Source: Mesostigma viride
Taxonomy: Eukaryota; Streptophyta; Mesostigmatophyceae; Mesostigmatales; Mesostigmataceae
DNA: 60,000 bases
Assembly: GCA_009746045.1 (NCBI GenBank)
Contig: RPFO01000015.1
Location: 141,001-201,000, forward strand
Direction of reading: 5' to 3'
Shown here: in pieces, positions 19,041-29,731 of the stretch
How positions within the stretch are numbered: the stretch's first letter is position 1
Layout: every line of letters begins with the position of its first letter
The notes under the pieces: generated by a model
The model's database searches: none
What the model saw: the letters and a program-made list of their open reading frames with translations, nothing else
Told to the model about the DNA's origin: nothing
Translations under genes and position numbers: made by a program

Positions 19041-20325
19041 GGCGCCACCATGGCGGCTGGCCATGCTCAGCTTTGGTAAAACCCAAATGAGCTGAGCTGA
19101 CGTGCCTGCCTTAACTGCATGCCCGGTGGGGTGGGCGAGGACCTGTCCCATGATTCCCCCCCCACGAACGAAAGGATGGTTCTCAGCCGAGGACAAGGAA
19201 TTGTCCCTCGTGCCTGATGACCACCTTAATGCTTTTGCCTCCCCTGCTATAGAACAATGTTTTCACAACACACACTTTGCACAGTCTGATGATGAAGCCG
19301 CACATGCGGAATTTATTGAGAAAGTTAATACAATTACAACACGTTGATAGTCTCAATATCGATGCACTCCATGCTCACGAGCCCGCAGTTAGGCAGCGCT
19401 CCATGACATGCTACCGGCCTTGCTCCCAAGGAAAGGGAGAAACACGAAGGCCACTAACGAGAGACTCGAAGAGACTACACGCTACGTGAGAGTCCTCTTC
19501 GACTATGAACCAAACCATTCGTCATGCCACACGCATGACACACGCCACACTTGTCAGTCCAGCCAGGAATGCCCAAACTATCTTGCTGTCTGAACCATGC
19601 AAATAGAAACTGCATTCCAGTTGCCGTCCTGGCTTTCTACCACACATGCCAACAAAAGCAGGAAGGCATCCCGACAAATCTAAATTGCTACCCTGTTGCC
19701 GATCTCATCTCCTAGAGGCTCCGGCATTTCTGTCCCTGGGAATGTCCGGCATTGAGTCACGACCACCAAGGTCGAAGCATAATATCCTTCAAACAATCTG
19801 CACGCTCACACCTTGCGTGTGAGTGGCCCAGCAAACATTGCTTCTAATCTTTCCTTTCTAGAAGAAATCCCTTTGTAGGGCTGCCAGCGATTTCGCATTC
19901 ATTCCAGCGATCTGGCTCCGCACCGCAAATTTTCCTTTTCCATTTTCTGTCCAGTCCTCATAACGTTGACCCGCTATTCTACACCACAAAGACACCTGGC
20001 CTGTCAATAGCCTCGGCGCTGTTGAAGTCCAGCAGTCCAGCTCCAGCTCCAGCTCCAGCTCCAGCTCCAGCTGTCCACTAACTCGCGTATGATCCTCTCG
20101 ACGCTGCGCACTTGTGCTGCCGTCCGCTCAAGTACGTCAGTGCTGCGCGCCCAGCCGTGCCTGGCCCGGCGCGCGCGCACGTGCACTTTCGTCCGCTCTT
20201 ATGCTGCAAGTGCTAGTGTCCCCCCCCCGGTCACTAGCCTTTGTCGAAAATGCGCAGAAAACAAATTCCTTGCGCACGTCACCGGTATTGTGCATAGTGG
20301 GCGCCCGGATGACATAGCTCGCGTC
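19041..20325. other. Insert in ORF1, contents mostly unrecognised
   Basis: A plus-strand frame at 19102-19347 (KGWFSAEDKELSLVPDDHLN, then IEQCFHNTHFAQSDDEAAHA) looks protein-like but was not recognised. A hexanucleotide repeat lies at 20037-20072. No inverted ends or target duplication were found. The limits were set by comparison with the plus copy and are approximate. Confidence 0.4.
20037..20072. repeat. (CCAGCT)n microsatellite
   Basis: About six perfect hexamers, inside the insert that splits ORF1. Confidence 0.9.
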
Positions 20326-21313
20326 CGTGACAGTCGAGGTCTCGTCTGCCGGCTGGTCGAAGTGCTTGACTATGACGTTGTGGCTGCGCTTGTCGAGCTC
20401 GGCCTCCTCACGAAGGTCGAGCACGTGCTTGTTGCTTGAGCTGTGCCGCGATGGTGGAGGTGGTGGAGGTGGTGAGGTGCTTAAGCAAGTCCGCCCAGGT
20501 CTGGGTGGAAGGAGCATCGCTGGCCGGGCCAGCAGATGCCGGCTGGGCAGCGATGTCCTTCACCGCCTGGGCGGTGAGGCCTGAGGCGTCGTGCAGACAC
20601 TCAAGGGCGAGGGTGGTGGCGTGGAGGCGCTTGTCGAGGTCGAGGACTCAGCTGGGCCTTGAGGTCGGCAGTGGAGGCGGAAATGGCAGTGGAGGTGGAG
20701 GCGACGGTGGTGGAAAGGTGAGGGAGCTCAGTAGCCAGCGTGCCTCCCATTGCTGCCACATCGGCAGCAAGCTAGGGGGGTCACGTGCTGCTGGAAGGCT
20801 TCCGTAAGGATGGAACGGAGTGTGGGTGCGGAGATGGATGGAGCCCAGATTTCGCCATCAGAGCGCTGGAGAAGGGAGCAGAGGATGATGTGTTGGAGTT
20901 GGGGGCGGGCGCACCCGAACAGAAAGCTGGGTCCGCTCAAGGTGCCGTCGGGGTGGATGAGGCGATCGGTGTCGTGGAGATGGAGGCACAGGTCGTAAAG
21001 CGAGGCGTAGTCCCCAAAGAAGAGGCAATGCATGGCAGTTGCCGGGGACATGTTGGTCCAGTCGTAATCGTCGACCTTGAAAGGTTGGGGCCGCCAAGCG
21101 CAGTTCTGTTGGGCGCGATTCTGCTGGGCGACTGCGTTTAGGATCAGGCGATGCCGATGGCGAGGCCGCAGGAGCCGAGTGCACTACCAATGCTTGAGTA
21201 GTGGCCTCGCTGCCTGGCAGGCCGGGCGGAACTACAGCCGGAGCTGCAGGCGAATTTTCTTGGCTCATCGCAGCCGCCAGGCTGCGTTGCGTAGTCGAGC
21301 GCTTGCTCGTCAT
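20326..21313 (-). pseudogene. ORF1 protein N-terminal and central part (minus copy)
   Basis: The ATG at 21313 starts MTSKRSTTQRSLAAAMSQEN, matching MTSKRPSTQRSLVDALAFDN of the plus copy. Downstream pieces in other frames match DAMHHIFFGDYASLYDLCLH-like, WAPSISAPTLRSILTEAFQQ and LDLREEAELDKRSHNVIVKH. The frame changes several times. An Ala/Ser/Thr-rich helical middle is followed by the R..HNVIVKHFDQP segment that opens the RRM-like domain. It is inactive because of the frameshifts and the insert. Confidence 0.55.
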
Positions 21314-21487
21314 TATATTGTGTTTTAGTTTCGTAAAAATTTATCAGCGTGTGCGTCTTAGAAAGACGAAGCGATAGGGATATTCACGGCCGAAATTGGT
21401 GCCCAAACGTGAAAGTTATGAGCTCCGCCGTCAGCCATGGCTACCTCGTGGCTCGTGGCGCGTGCAAGATCGTCTAGCCGGCATGGG

Positions 21488-21570
21488 CCCCTAAGCCTAA
21501 TGGCAAGTTTCGTCTACTAGTAGTTACTGGCTACCGTAAAAAATGATATTGCTGTCAAGTCTAAATACAG
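21488..21570 (+). pseudogene. 83-bp relic of gypsy reverse transcriptase
   Basis: CCTAAGCCTAATGGCAAG and the following bases match the G1/G2 RT segment PKPNGKFRLVTDYRKLND with small indels. Nothing gypsy-like surrounds it. Confidence 0.75.
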
Positions 21571-22113
21571 TTAGCATTTTGGGCAACCAATATGCTAAGT
21601 GGATGCAGTTTGGAAAGACCTTTCCAACGCCGTGCTGACCGCCTGAAACAGACAAGGGACAAGGAAGATATGAAGTCCCGAAGTCCTAGCCATCCGTGGC
21701 CGACTAGGGTGCAGTCCTCTGGTACAGTGGACAGGACACGTGGCAGGACGTCCCTGCACAGGCTTAGCCTGTCTATCACGTGACTGTGGTCCACGTAGAC
21801 CAGGAGGAGCAGCAGCCTGTGACTGGTGGGGTACTGGAACTGGCACAGGGCTGCAAGGATACTAGACCTTGCAGGCCTGTGACAGGTCCTGTACTTCCTA
21901 GGTTGCAGAGTCTAGGCAAATCCAGTGCGTCCTGGCTCTGCACTGATGCCAGTGGACGTTGTGGATTTGCTTGCACGCCTGCACGTGCCTCGTCACGCCG
22001 ATGGGAACGAGGAACAACACAAAGGATATAGCTTGGTCATGGGGGATGACCAGCTATCTCGGAAAGCACGAACCGTGGGTGCCACCTTGGTCGTGGAAGT
22101 GCCCACCGTGGTC
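21571..22113. other. Unassigned sequence left of C1
   Basis: Short open frames exist on both strands, but none has recognisable motifs or a copy elsewhere in the window. C1 is inserted at its right edge. Confidence 0.5.
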
Positions 22114-22118
22114 GTGGC

Positions 22119-22638
22119 AGTTATTCTAGGGCTTCAGGCCTAGACTATCAGTACACGTGGCGTTGTCCCCGTCTCCCAAGTGGGATACGGACATGGACGG
22201 TAGTGTAGTACACTGGACATATCTCTACTAGGATTTAGATCCGCGCGTGCCATATTGGGCACGTGGGTGCTAGATATTAGCACTGAGATATGTAGGGCAC
22301 ACGCACGTGGGTATTCACGTGGTAGGGTTTATGAGCTGTGATGCAGACCACAAGGTGGTTGCAGTGCTAGTCCTGTACGGAGGTCCTAGGGGAGGTCCAG
22401 GACCATCCACGTAGTGCTGCTAGGCAGTCGGTGCCTGTGGGCATCGTATCAGTCCTAGCTGGAGTAGATCTAGCTGGACGGAGCCAGCACCTCATTGGTT
22501 AGCACTAGTGCAGGATAGCTAGGTTACCCTAACCTACGTGCCCATGCAAGCCAGGTTGGCAAGCTTGCATGGATTGATATATGCCAGCCATTGCATAATC
22601 AAACACACGTTCGCTTTCATTGCACAAGTGCATTAACT
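22119..22638 (+). repeat. C1 5' LTR (520 bp)
   Basis: Begins AGTTATTCTAGG and ends GCATTAACT; terminal inverted repeat AGTT/AACT. Reads the same as 37243-37762 base for base by eye. Confidence 0.93.
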
Positions 22639-22656
22639 TGCATTAATAAAAACTCT
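22639..22656 (+). promoter_or_regulatory. C1 conserved post-LTR site (PBS candidate)
   Basis: TGCATTAATAAAAACTC directly after the LTR resembles TGTATTCATAAAAATC at the same place in C2, although the LTRs differ. It does not begin with TGG, so it would not pair with the very 3' end of a tRNA. Confidence 0.45.
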
Positions 22657-22688
22657 CACGGTTTTTATACTACTCTATCATCTTAAAA

Positions 22689-25600
22689 ATGTCGAACGTT
22701 TCCGATCACGATGGCTCTTCGGAGTCGAGCCTGTCGCCGTCGTCCGAGGATTTGGACTACCGGGCGGCAGTGAGGGGCCGGCAGGGTAGGGGTGCTCACG
22801 CTGGCAGCGATGCCGGCAGTGGTCGCTCGTCCTTGGACGAGGACCCGCGGTACCTGGATCAACTGGCGTCGAGACCGCCGGTATACAATGTCTGGCGCCC
22901 CAATGCGCCACCGGCTGAAGGGCAGCCCACGGCACCCGAGTTGGTTACTGGGCCGGGGAGGGTGGTGCCGGTTCTGGGGGATATCCCGTCGGATGGCTAC
23001 GACGAGGATGAAGACCTCGTGGATCTCGAGCTGCCTGAGGACAAGGCGCAGCGAGAGGAGCTGCTCCGCCGAGAGGCAGAACGCCTTCGGCAGGAGGCCC
23101 AGCTGCGCAAGGAGCTGGAACAGCAGCGCGAGCTGGAGGCTCAGCGCGAGGCACAGCTGCGGGCGGAGAATGAGATAGACAGGATCGCCCGGGAGCTCGC
23201 GGAGAGGCAGCGGGAGCGGGATCGAGTGGCTAGGGCAGGCTTGCGCGCGGGACCGACAGGTGCGCGCGAGGCGCCCCCCTACGTGCTGCGCAAGAAGAAC
23301 GAGCTCTTCACCTTTGCTCACCGGCGCACAGCGCTCAACTTTCGGCGCATGGCAGGGGATGTCTTGCAGGAAACAGACTCCTCGGTCGAGATGCAGCCAG
23401 GAGAGCGGGGTGAGGAACTGGTCCTGATGGACCCGGCCATGGTCGAGGCGGAGAGACTGGCCAAGATCGAGTACACCCGGCATTGCCAGCGTAAGGCAAA
23501 GCGGGCAATGGTCAGGTCCATGGCAGAGAATAGCTTGGCACGGGAGCGTGCAGCCAGGGAGGCACAGCATCGGGAGCTGCGCAGACTTCGGGCGAAGGCG
23601 CACGACGCCACGGAGAAGACCCGGCGTCATCAGGCGCGCTTGGACGCAGCCATGAAGCGGTCGGAGGTGGCACTGGCAGCGATGGTGGGCCCGGCTAGGA
23701 GGGAGCAGGAGGCCAGGCTGGCGAGGAAGAGCAGGCGGAACGCACGCGCCCTGGACAGGCGTATGCGGAAGGAGGAGAGGGCACTCCGCCGGTATCAGGA
23801 GGCGGCCAGGACCTGGGCGCTACAGGGCGAGTTCGGCGACGCCATCCGCTTTGAGCGTGGTCTGGCGCCCCATGAGCCGTTGCCCGAGGACGCGGTACTG
23901 GACTTCATGCGCACCCCGCAGCCAGCCCGAGCACAGCGAGGAGCGGCCTTGTTAAACGCGCGTGAGCGCGTACGAGCTGGTGCAGCTACACACCCCATGC
24001 ACCCACCACCCCCCACACCCAAACCCACTTTGCAGACCGACACGGACTTGGAGCTGGACCGCATCGCTGCACTACTCCACCAGGAGCTGGACGCAGCGGA
24101 GGCCAACCCGACCAAGCGGGCGCGGGCAGCAGAGGCAGTCGAGCAACTGCTGAGGGCCGCCAAGCGGGTACGCCAAGGAAAGTGGCAGGCGGGGTGTGGA
24201 ACATCGTCTACGCCCCGGCGGTCGCATCCAGAGGAGGATGGCGACGAGGGGAAGGACGGGGAAGCAACAGGGGGAGGGGCACCCTCCAGCACCGGGGGTA
24301 TGGCGGGCGGCACCAACGCTGGCGCGACAACCCAGCAGCAGCAGCAGCCACAGCATCAGCAACAGCAGCAGCAGCAGCAGCAGCAGCGGCAGCACCAGCA
24401 ACAGCAACCGCAGCAGCAGCAGCAGCAGCAGCAACCTCAACCACAAGCGGCTGTCGCTGTACCACAGCGACCCAGGTTTGATGCATCCCGTAGGGAAGAT
24501 AGGATTACCTTCCCAGGTCTAGCTGAGGGGTTTGTGCAGGAGGATGCACTTGAGTTTCTTTTCAAGATAGAACATTCCTGGTCCCATGATAACATCCGTG
24601 ATTGGTTTCCTGCTCTTAGGGTGTCTAACACGATCCACCAATCTGCACCTAGCATAAAACAAATGGTACAGATGTATGAGAGGAGCCAGCACACCTGGGG
24701 CAGAGGAGGTGCAAATCTTCACAGAATTCATAGCAGACCTAAAAGGGCTGTTGACCAAGGGGGATCGAACACCTGCAGGCTATCAAGGGGTTCAACTGGT
24801 TGGCCTCGTACAAAGTCAACAAGTCTGACTACGTACGTGACAACAAACAGTATGTCCTGTACATAGACAGGGACGAGGAGTTGAAGAAACTCAACTCTAA
24901 GTACCTGATCCATCAGTGGCTCACCAAAGCTGAGCTGGACAAGAACACCAATGCAGTTCTGCTGGCTGGCCTTAAAGACAAGTGGGATGATTTTAGGGGG
25001 GCCATGTTGTTCATTCAGCAGAGCCTAGAACCCTTCTCCACAGTTAAGGAAGCCAAGGTTAACAAGGTCCAAGGGGGGGGTAATCAGGCAGGTGCAGGTC
25101 CTAGCAGGAAGAAGCTAATCAAGGAGGTGGTAGCTCAGGTCAAGGCTGTGTTCAAGGGTCCCCAGCACGGTAAGAAGGCAGGGGGGTCATCCAAGCAGCA
25201 GGGGAAATCAGACAAGGGGGGGAAGGGGAACCCAGGCAGTAAGGCAGGGCCCTCCCAGGGGCCTAGTCAGAAAGGTAAGCCTCATGACTCCACCCTGTAC
25301 TGCACTAGATGCTCATGCAAGGGGCATGAAAGGGATGATTGCTGGAAGGGCAAACCCGAACATGGATCTGATGTGGATGTGTGCCCAGGTTGCTGGGAGC
25401 CCCGCCACCCGTTACCTGCAGGGGGACGCTGCAACAAGCCCAGGAAGGGAGCCACGACGGGGCGCCCCACAACGCAAGCCAGCACTCAGGACGACTGTAA
25501 GTCTCCTGTACCCTGGTTTCTCAATGGCCGTGTACCCTCTATTTGCTCTGTGTTGCCTGACAGTGAGGAAGTGGACTGGGACCTGGCGTATGACATGACG

Positions 25601-25858
25601 TTAGCACAGGTGGCCCAAGATCCCACTATAGCCTCCTTAGACGCAGCAGCAGATAAGGTTATATCCTATGCCAGGTTAGCCCAACAGCTACACAAGGCAA
25701 TGGGGCATGAGGCAGTGGCAGAAAGGCTGGCCAACAAAATTGATGGCCGTGACCTGGAACAGATGTGCAGGCATGTCAGGAAGCACTGTGAAGCGTGCCA
25801 ACTGCATGCACCTAAACCCAAGAGATGGCATGTGGCCACCCCATGCACCACTGGCTAG
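22689..25858 (+). pseudogene. C1 Gag and start of integrase, frameshifted
   Basis: The ATG at 22689 (MSNVSDHDGSSESSL) opens 725 codons, and frame changes near 24705 and 24790 lead to the frame running to 25858. Residues about 100-200 form a Glu/Arg/Gln-rich coiled coil (EELLRREAERLRQEAQLRKE), and charged helices follow to about residue 400. A poly-Gln tract (24333-24432) comes before the capsid-like part (DALEFLFKIEHSWSHD). The nucleocapsid knuckle is CTRCSCKGHERDDC (25301-25342), followed by Cys/His residues. The end holds the integrase zinc finger (LHKAMGHEAVAERL, then CEACQLH). The coiled-coil N-terminus has no counterpart in C2. Confidence 0.85.
24333..24432 (+). repeat. CAG-rich poly-Gln tract in C1 Gag
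   Basis: About 100 bp of nearly uninterrupted CAG/CAA codons, with single CAT and CGG or CCA changes, encoding about 33 residues of mostly Gln. Confidence 0.9.
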
Positions 25859-26783
25859 AGGAAAGCTAGTAGGGGATGTGATACACGTGGTGAAGGACAC
25901 GGTGTATTACTTGGTCCTAAAAGATGCCTGGTCTAGGTTTGTGGTGATAGAACCCTTGCCAGGCATGGCCAATGAACAACTGCACAGAGCCCTGCTGATT
26001 GCACTAGCACGGTATCATCCTCAGGAAAAATTAATGCTGGATCAGCAGTTCACGTGGATACAAGATTATCCTGATCTGCCCAAGATAGACATTTCTGGGG
26101 CTCAAGATCATGAACGCCAGGGGATGATTGAACGTACCATGCGTGCTATCAGGGACCTAATAAAGAAAAATGAGTCCAGGACAGCAGAGTCTGGGAGCTA
26201 TGCTGATAGGACAGCGTGGGCAGCTGAGGTGTGCAGAACTCTGAACACCAATTAACCCCTCATGTCCTCTCCTTTTGGTGAAATCGCACCAATTGGCCTG
26301 CAATCAGGTAGCTACTCTCAGGAGGTACTAGACCACTACAACACGCAAAGGCAACACTTGGCCAAGTTGCTGGCAAAAAAGGACAAAAGTAATGCCAGGC
26401 CTGTGTTTGAAGTGGGGGATCAGGTACTCTACTATAGGGAGGGGGAAGGGAATAAAGCCCACTCTGGTAGATGGCATGGTCCAGCTGAAATCATTAGGTT
26501 GTCAGAAACAGGTGACACGGTGACTATTCAGCATCACAGAGAGCGAATGGTTGGCAAGCATAGACTGAAGCTTTATTACCCTCCTTTGGCAGACGTGTCA
26601 GGGGTAGAATTCTTGGACATGGATTCAGAGCCTCAGTCTGGTGGGTTGGTCTCACCCAGTGAACTGGCCAGGGACATAACTGATGCAAGCAACACAACCA
26701 TAGACGCTCCTGTGTTCCTCAGTGGTGCAGCCCCACCACAGCCCAACTGGTCCACCTGGGCAGGAGGAACGTGCACTGGATGA
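25840..26783 (+). pseudogene. C1 integrase core and GPY/F-like tail
   Basis: After a frame change near 25840: GKLVGDVIHVVKDTVYYLVL (first Asp), LMLDQQFTWIQDYPDLP (second Asp) and QGMIERTMRAIRD (Glu), 30 residues between the second Asp and the Glu. A TAA at 26253 breaks the frame after the core. The next frame continues with YSQEVLDHYNTQRQHLAKLL and a tail FEVGDQVLYYREGEG...GRWHGPAEII...HRLKLYYPP. That tail resembles the GPY/F module of gypsy and retroviral integrases, which is not usual in copia. Confidence 0.8.
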
Positions 26784-27825
26784 GCAGCAGGTCGCTCCTC
26801 CCTCATCTCAGGAACAGCCACACGAAGCAGCAGATCCTGTTGTCCCCAGGAATAAATTTGCTGAGGCTCTAAAAGCTCTACATAGAGCACACACTGCCAA
26901 GGCACAAATGGCAGCAGGTGCAGCACAAGTCAATGCTGTGGGTGAATCTAACCAGGATCCCAGTATTCTGGCAGTAGACACACAGGCACAGGTGAGCATC
27001 ATCAGTGCACAAGCTGTATCTGGCCTAAGTCTGCAACGCTCGCCCTGGGCTAGAGTGTCAGATTTTTCAGGCAAAACAAAAATGGCAGTCAAAGGCCAAG
27101 TGCTAATTCCCATTCTGGGTGTGCCCACTCCCTTCCAGGTAGTAGAGGGCTACAAGGGGAATGCACTGCTGGGGGAACCATTTGTCTCATACCCTGGAGT
27201 AGTCATCTCAGCTGGGAGGTTGAGCGTGACTGGGGTGGGGCAGGTCACCCTGGACCATTTTAAAATTCCTTTAACACAGATCAGTGATGGCCTGGAAGCA
27301 GCCATCAATGCTGTCAACATAAAATACCTCCCAGGTCAGGAACCCTGTGTTGATTCCCTCATTCATTCTCAGAAGCTACACCCCTCTGCGTTTGGGCTTG
27401 GTAGATGGGACATTGCGTCCATGTCTCCCTTGTCCTATGATGATGTGGTCAAAGACTGTCAAACGCAGATTGGTTTTCTGAAATGGATGGAAGCCTTTAA
27501 CAGGGCTAGAGAGGAATGGGTTTGTCCTGATCCACGTAGTAAGTCCCAGGTACCACCTGTAACACCGATTGAGGCACTGCCACAAGGGGCCAGAAAGCTC
27601 AGACTGAAGTTTGTCTGCAAGCACAAACCCCAGGCAGATGGGACACCTCCCATTTTTCATGCCAGACCCTGTGTCACGGAGTTCAGGGGCTCCACTGAGC
27701 TAACAGAGGCTGAACTGTATACCCCTGGTATTCAGCAGACGTCTCTTAAGGTCCTGTTGGCCACTTTCCTTCACCATCTAAATGCTGGTAAGGACTACGT
27801 GTGTAAAGCCACTGACATTAATTAA
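26722..27825 (+). pseudogene. C1 protease-like domain and start of RT
   Basis: Open frame overlapping the integrase frame by about 60 bp. ILAVDTQAQVSIISAQAV (Asp codon at 26977) has the retropepsin active-site context, with Gln where Gly is expected. NALLGEPFVSYPGVVIS about 75 residues later fits the second retropepsin element. RT begins with IGFLKWMEAFNRAREEW, followed by LRLKFVCKHKPQADG, and the frame ends at TAA near 27825 beside the first RT catalytic Asp (KATDI). The position after integrase is unusual. Confidence 0.75.
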
Positions 27826-29008
27826 GCGTGCCTTCCTTAAAGGCAACCCTGACATAGCCCAAAAGGTGTGGAGGGGTCAAGTCTATGTGGTGAACACTCC
27901 CAAAGTCTGGTCTGGGGACATCAAGGAACCTCACCTAAGGCCTAACTTGGGGGTGGAAGGGCTTCAGTCAGCACCTAAAATTTTTAGGCTGTCTGCCCAA
28001 GAGGTCTTCCTGAAGCTGGGGGCCCAGTATGATGATATTGACCCTTGTTTATTCACCATCCCTCATCCTGCTGGTATGATGATGTTTGTGTGGCATGGGG
28101 ATGATCAGCTCATTACTGGTCCCAGGGCAGCTGTGGAGGATTTCATTGCTCAAGTGTCTGCTAGCTTTGAATTAGGCAAGCAGCTGGAGCTGGGGAAAGA
28201 TCCTGTCAAGTTCTGTGGCATCATTCTGAACCTGTTTAAGGAGCAGAAGGAGTGGGTGTGTTCTCTCAAAGCATCCCCTGAATATGTCATGTCTTGCAAA
28301 GATGTCCTCCCCTCTGACATCACTCCTGATCTCTGTCCCACTATTCGGGGTAAGCTAGGGTGGCTGTGTGCCACGTGTGCTCCTCATCTGGCCGTGGTCA
28401 GCAGAGTGGATGATGATGTCCTCATGGAGGTGGGGTCTCGGGCTATTAAACAGGTGTTACATGATGGCCCTCCCCTTATTCTTCATGCCTTGGATCTGTT
28501 CCAACCCATCCACATCACATGCATGATGGACAGTTCCATGGAGTCACGGGTAGTCACTAAGGTACAAGCCAGAGAGGCAGGTCTATTTATGTTGTCTAAC
28601 CCCACTGGCAAGCAATCCTTGGTTTCCTGGTTCAGCAGACTCCACAAGCGCAAGGCAGTCAGCAGCAATGTAGCAGAATGCCGTGCTGTGGTCTCATCTG
28701 TGTTGCATGCCAGGTACTTGAACCATCTGTTGGTGTGGTTACAGCATCAGGCTGGTAGTTATGCTGGTGTCAAATCCCATCTGCTGACTGACAGTCAATC
28801 CCTTCTCTCTTTCCTGGACAACCCCTTGGCCGTACACACTGATTTGGATTGGATTGTCCTCAAGCAGGAGTGCACCTATCTGGAGTCAAAGACTCACATC
28901 AGAGACCCTGACAATGCAGCTGATGCACTCACAAAAGTGCCACAAGCTGCAGGGCCTCAGTATAGAGTCCTATACACGCTGATGAATCCGTATAACGGCA
29001 GAGGGTGA
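27782..29008 (+). pseudogene. C1 RT palm and RNase H
   Basis: Starts in a new frame with KRAFLKGNPDIAQKVW (the D..RAFL box of copia RT), then LGVEGLQSAPKIFRL, FVWHGDDQLITG with the catalytic DD pair (about 28095), and FCGIILN. RNase H has CMMDSSMESRVVTK, SWFSRLHKRKAVSSNVAECR, LTDSQSLLSFLDN and NAADALTKVPQAAG before the stop at 29006. The RNase H parts follow copia order. The frame break at 27820 splits RT, so the protein cannot be made whole without a frameshift. Confidence 0.85.
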
Positions 29009-29362
29009 AGTGCCTCAGCCCAGGGTTGTTAGCACCAGATAGGAGGGTGGTCATGGGGTGGCAGGGACTGAAGTGTCCAACCCGTAAGACTCTCTTTGCG
29101 TCATTAAAGATTGAGGTCAGAAGAGTCCTCCTTTATTATTGATGGCTTGTTCTTTGTCAATAAAACGTGTGGTCATCTTTTTCTGACAATGGTTTTCCCC
29201 AATACAGGCATCCAACCAGTGGGGATGTTATATCCAACACGGAGGAGCTATGGGCGCTTTTATTAATGCATCTCTTTCAGTGTCCTGGTTGTCCCTGTGG
29301 GGAACCTTGCTTATCAGTAGTGGTTGGCATATGAGTGGGTTGTGGGAAGAGTCTTCCCCTCA
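29009..29362 (+). other. C1 3' untranslated part, left of C2
   Basis: No coding signal. C2 sits at 29368-37217 between two copies of CTCCC. After C2 the C1 sequence resumes at 37223 with about 20 bases including AAAGAAAAGTAATAATGGG, a purine-rich stretch and likely polypurine tract, directly before the C1 3' LTR. Confidence 0.7.
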
Positions 29363-29367
29363 CTCCC

Positions 29368-29712
29368 AGTTGAGTCACTCTAGAGCCCTAGGATCTGGCT
29401 CTGAGTTCCCCATGTCCGTCCGCACGCCTTCCGCTAGCGTCCGCTCAGCCGCCGGCTATAATCCGGCGGTCCGATGCGGGCGACCGGTCTAAGGGCGGCG
29501 CCTAGGGCCGGCGCCACCTAGGCCCCAGTCCGGGGCCTTATCCGGGTCAGTACGGACGGCTAGCTTGTCCCACGGTTACGGCTAACCGGATAGGGTTTGC
29601 TGGCTAAGACATAAACCAGTGGTGGGCCAGCTCCGACAGCAGTTCTCTGTGTTCACCTTATCCCAAGCTCAACGTGACCGACCGCCATAGCTGAGCCGGT
29701 CGGGCTTTAACT
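29368..29712 (+). repeat. C2 5' LTR (345 bp)
   Basis: AGTTGAGTCACTC at the start, CTTTAACT at the end. A GC-rich segment with palindromes (GCCGCCGGCTATAATCCGGCGG) sits near 29450 with TATAAT in the loop, which could be core promoter or hairpin. Confidence 0.95.
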
Positions 29713-29731
29713 TGTATTCATAAAAATCCCG
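29713..29731 (+). promoter_or_regulatory. C2 post-LTR site and very short leader
   Basis: Only 19 bases separate the LTR from the ORF1 start codon. TGTATTCATAAAAATC is similar to the C1 sequence at the same place. A minus-strand primer site must lie here, or priming is unconventional. Confidence 0.5.

Larger units (their letters stand above)
18403..21465 (-). mobile_element. ORF1-type retroelement, minus copy, with 1.3-kb insert
   Basis: Matches the plus-strand copy at 37893-39640 from its leader (GCCACGAGCCACGAGGTAGC) through ORF1 to the shared 3' part near 18415-18640. ORF1 is interrupted by about 1.3 kb (roughly 19040-20325) not present in the other copy. No RT is present. The two copies are inverted relative to each other and flank the C1/C2 nest. 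Confidence 0.7.

Noticed and set aside
22683-23630. 315-codon minus-strand frame
   Set aside because: Antisense to the coiled-coil part of C1 Gag; Leu-rich because of the CTG/CAG codon complement.
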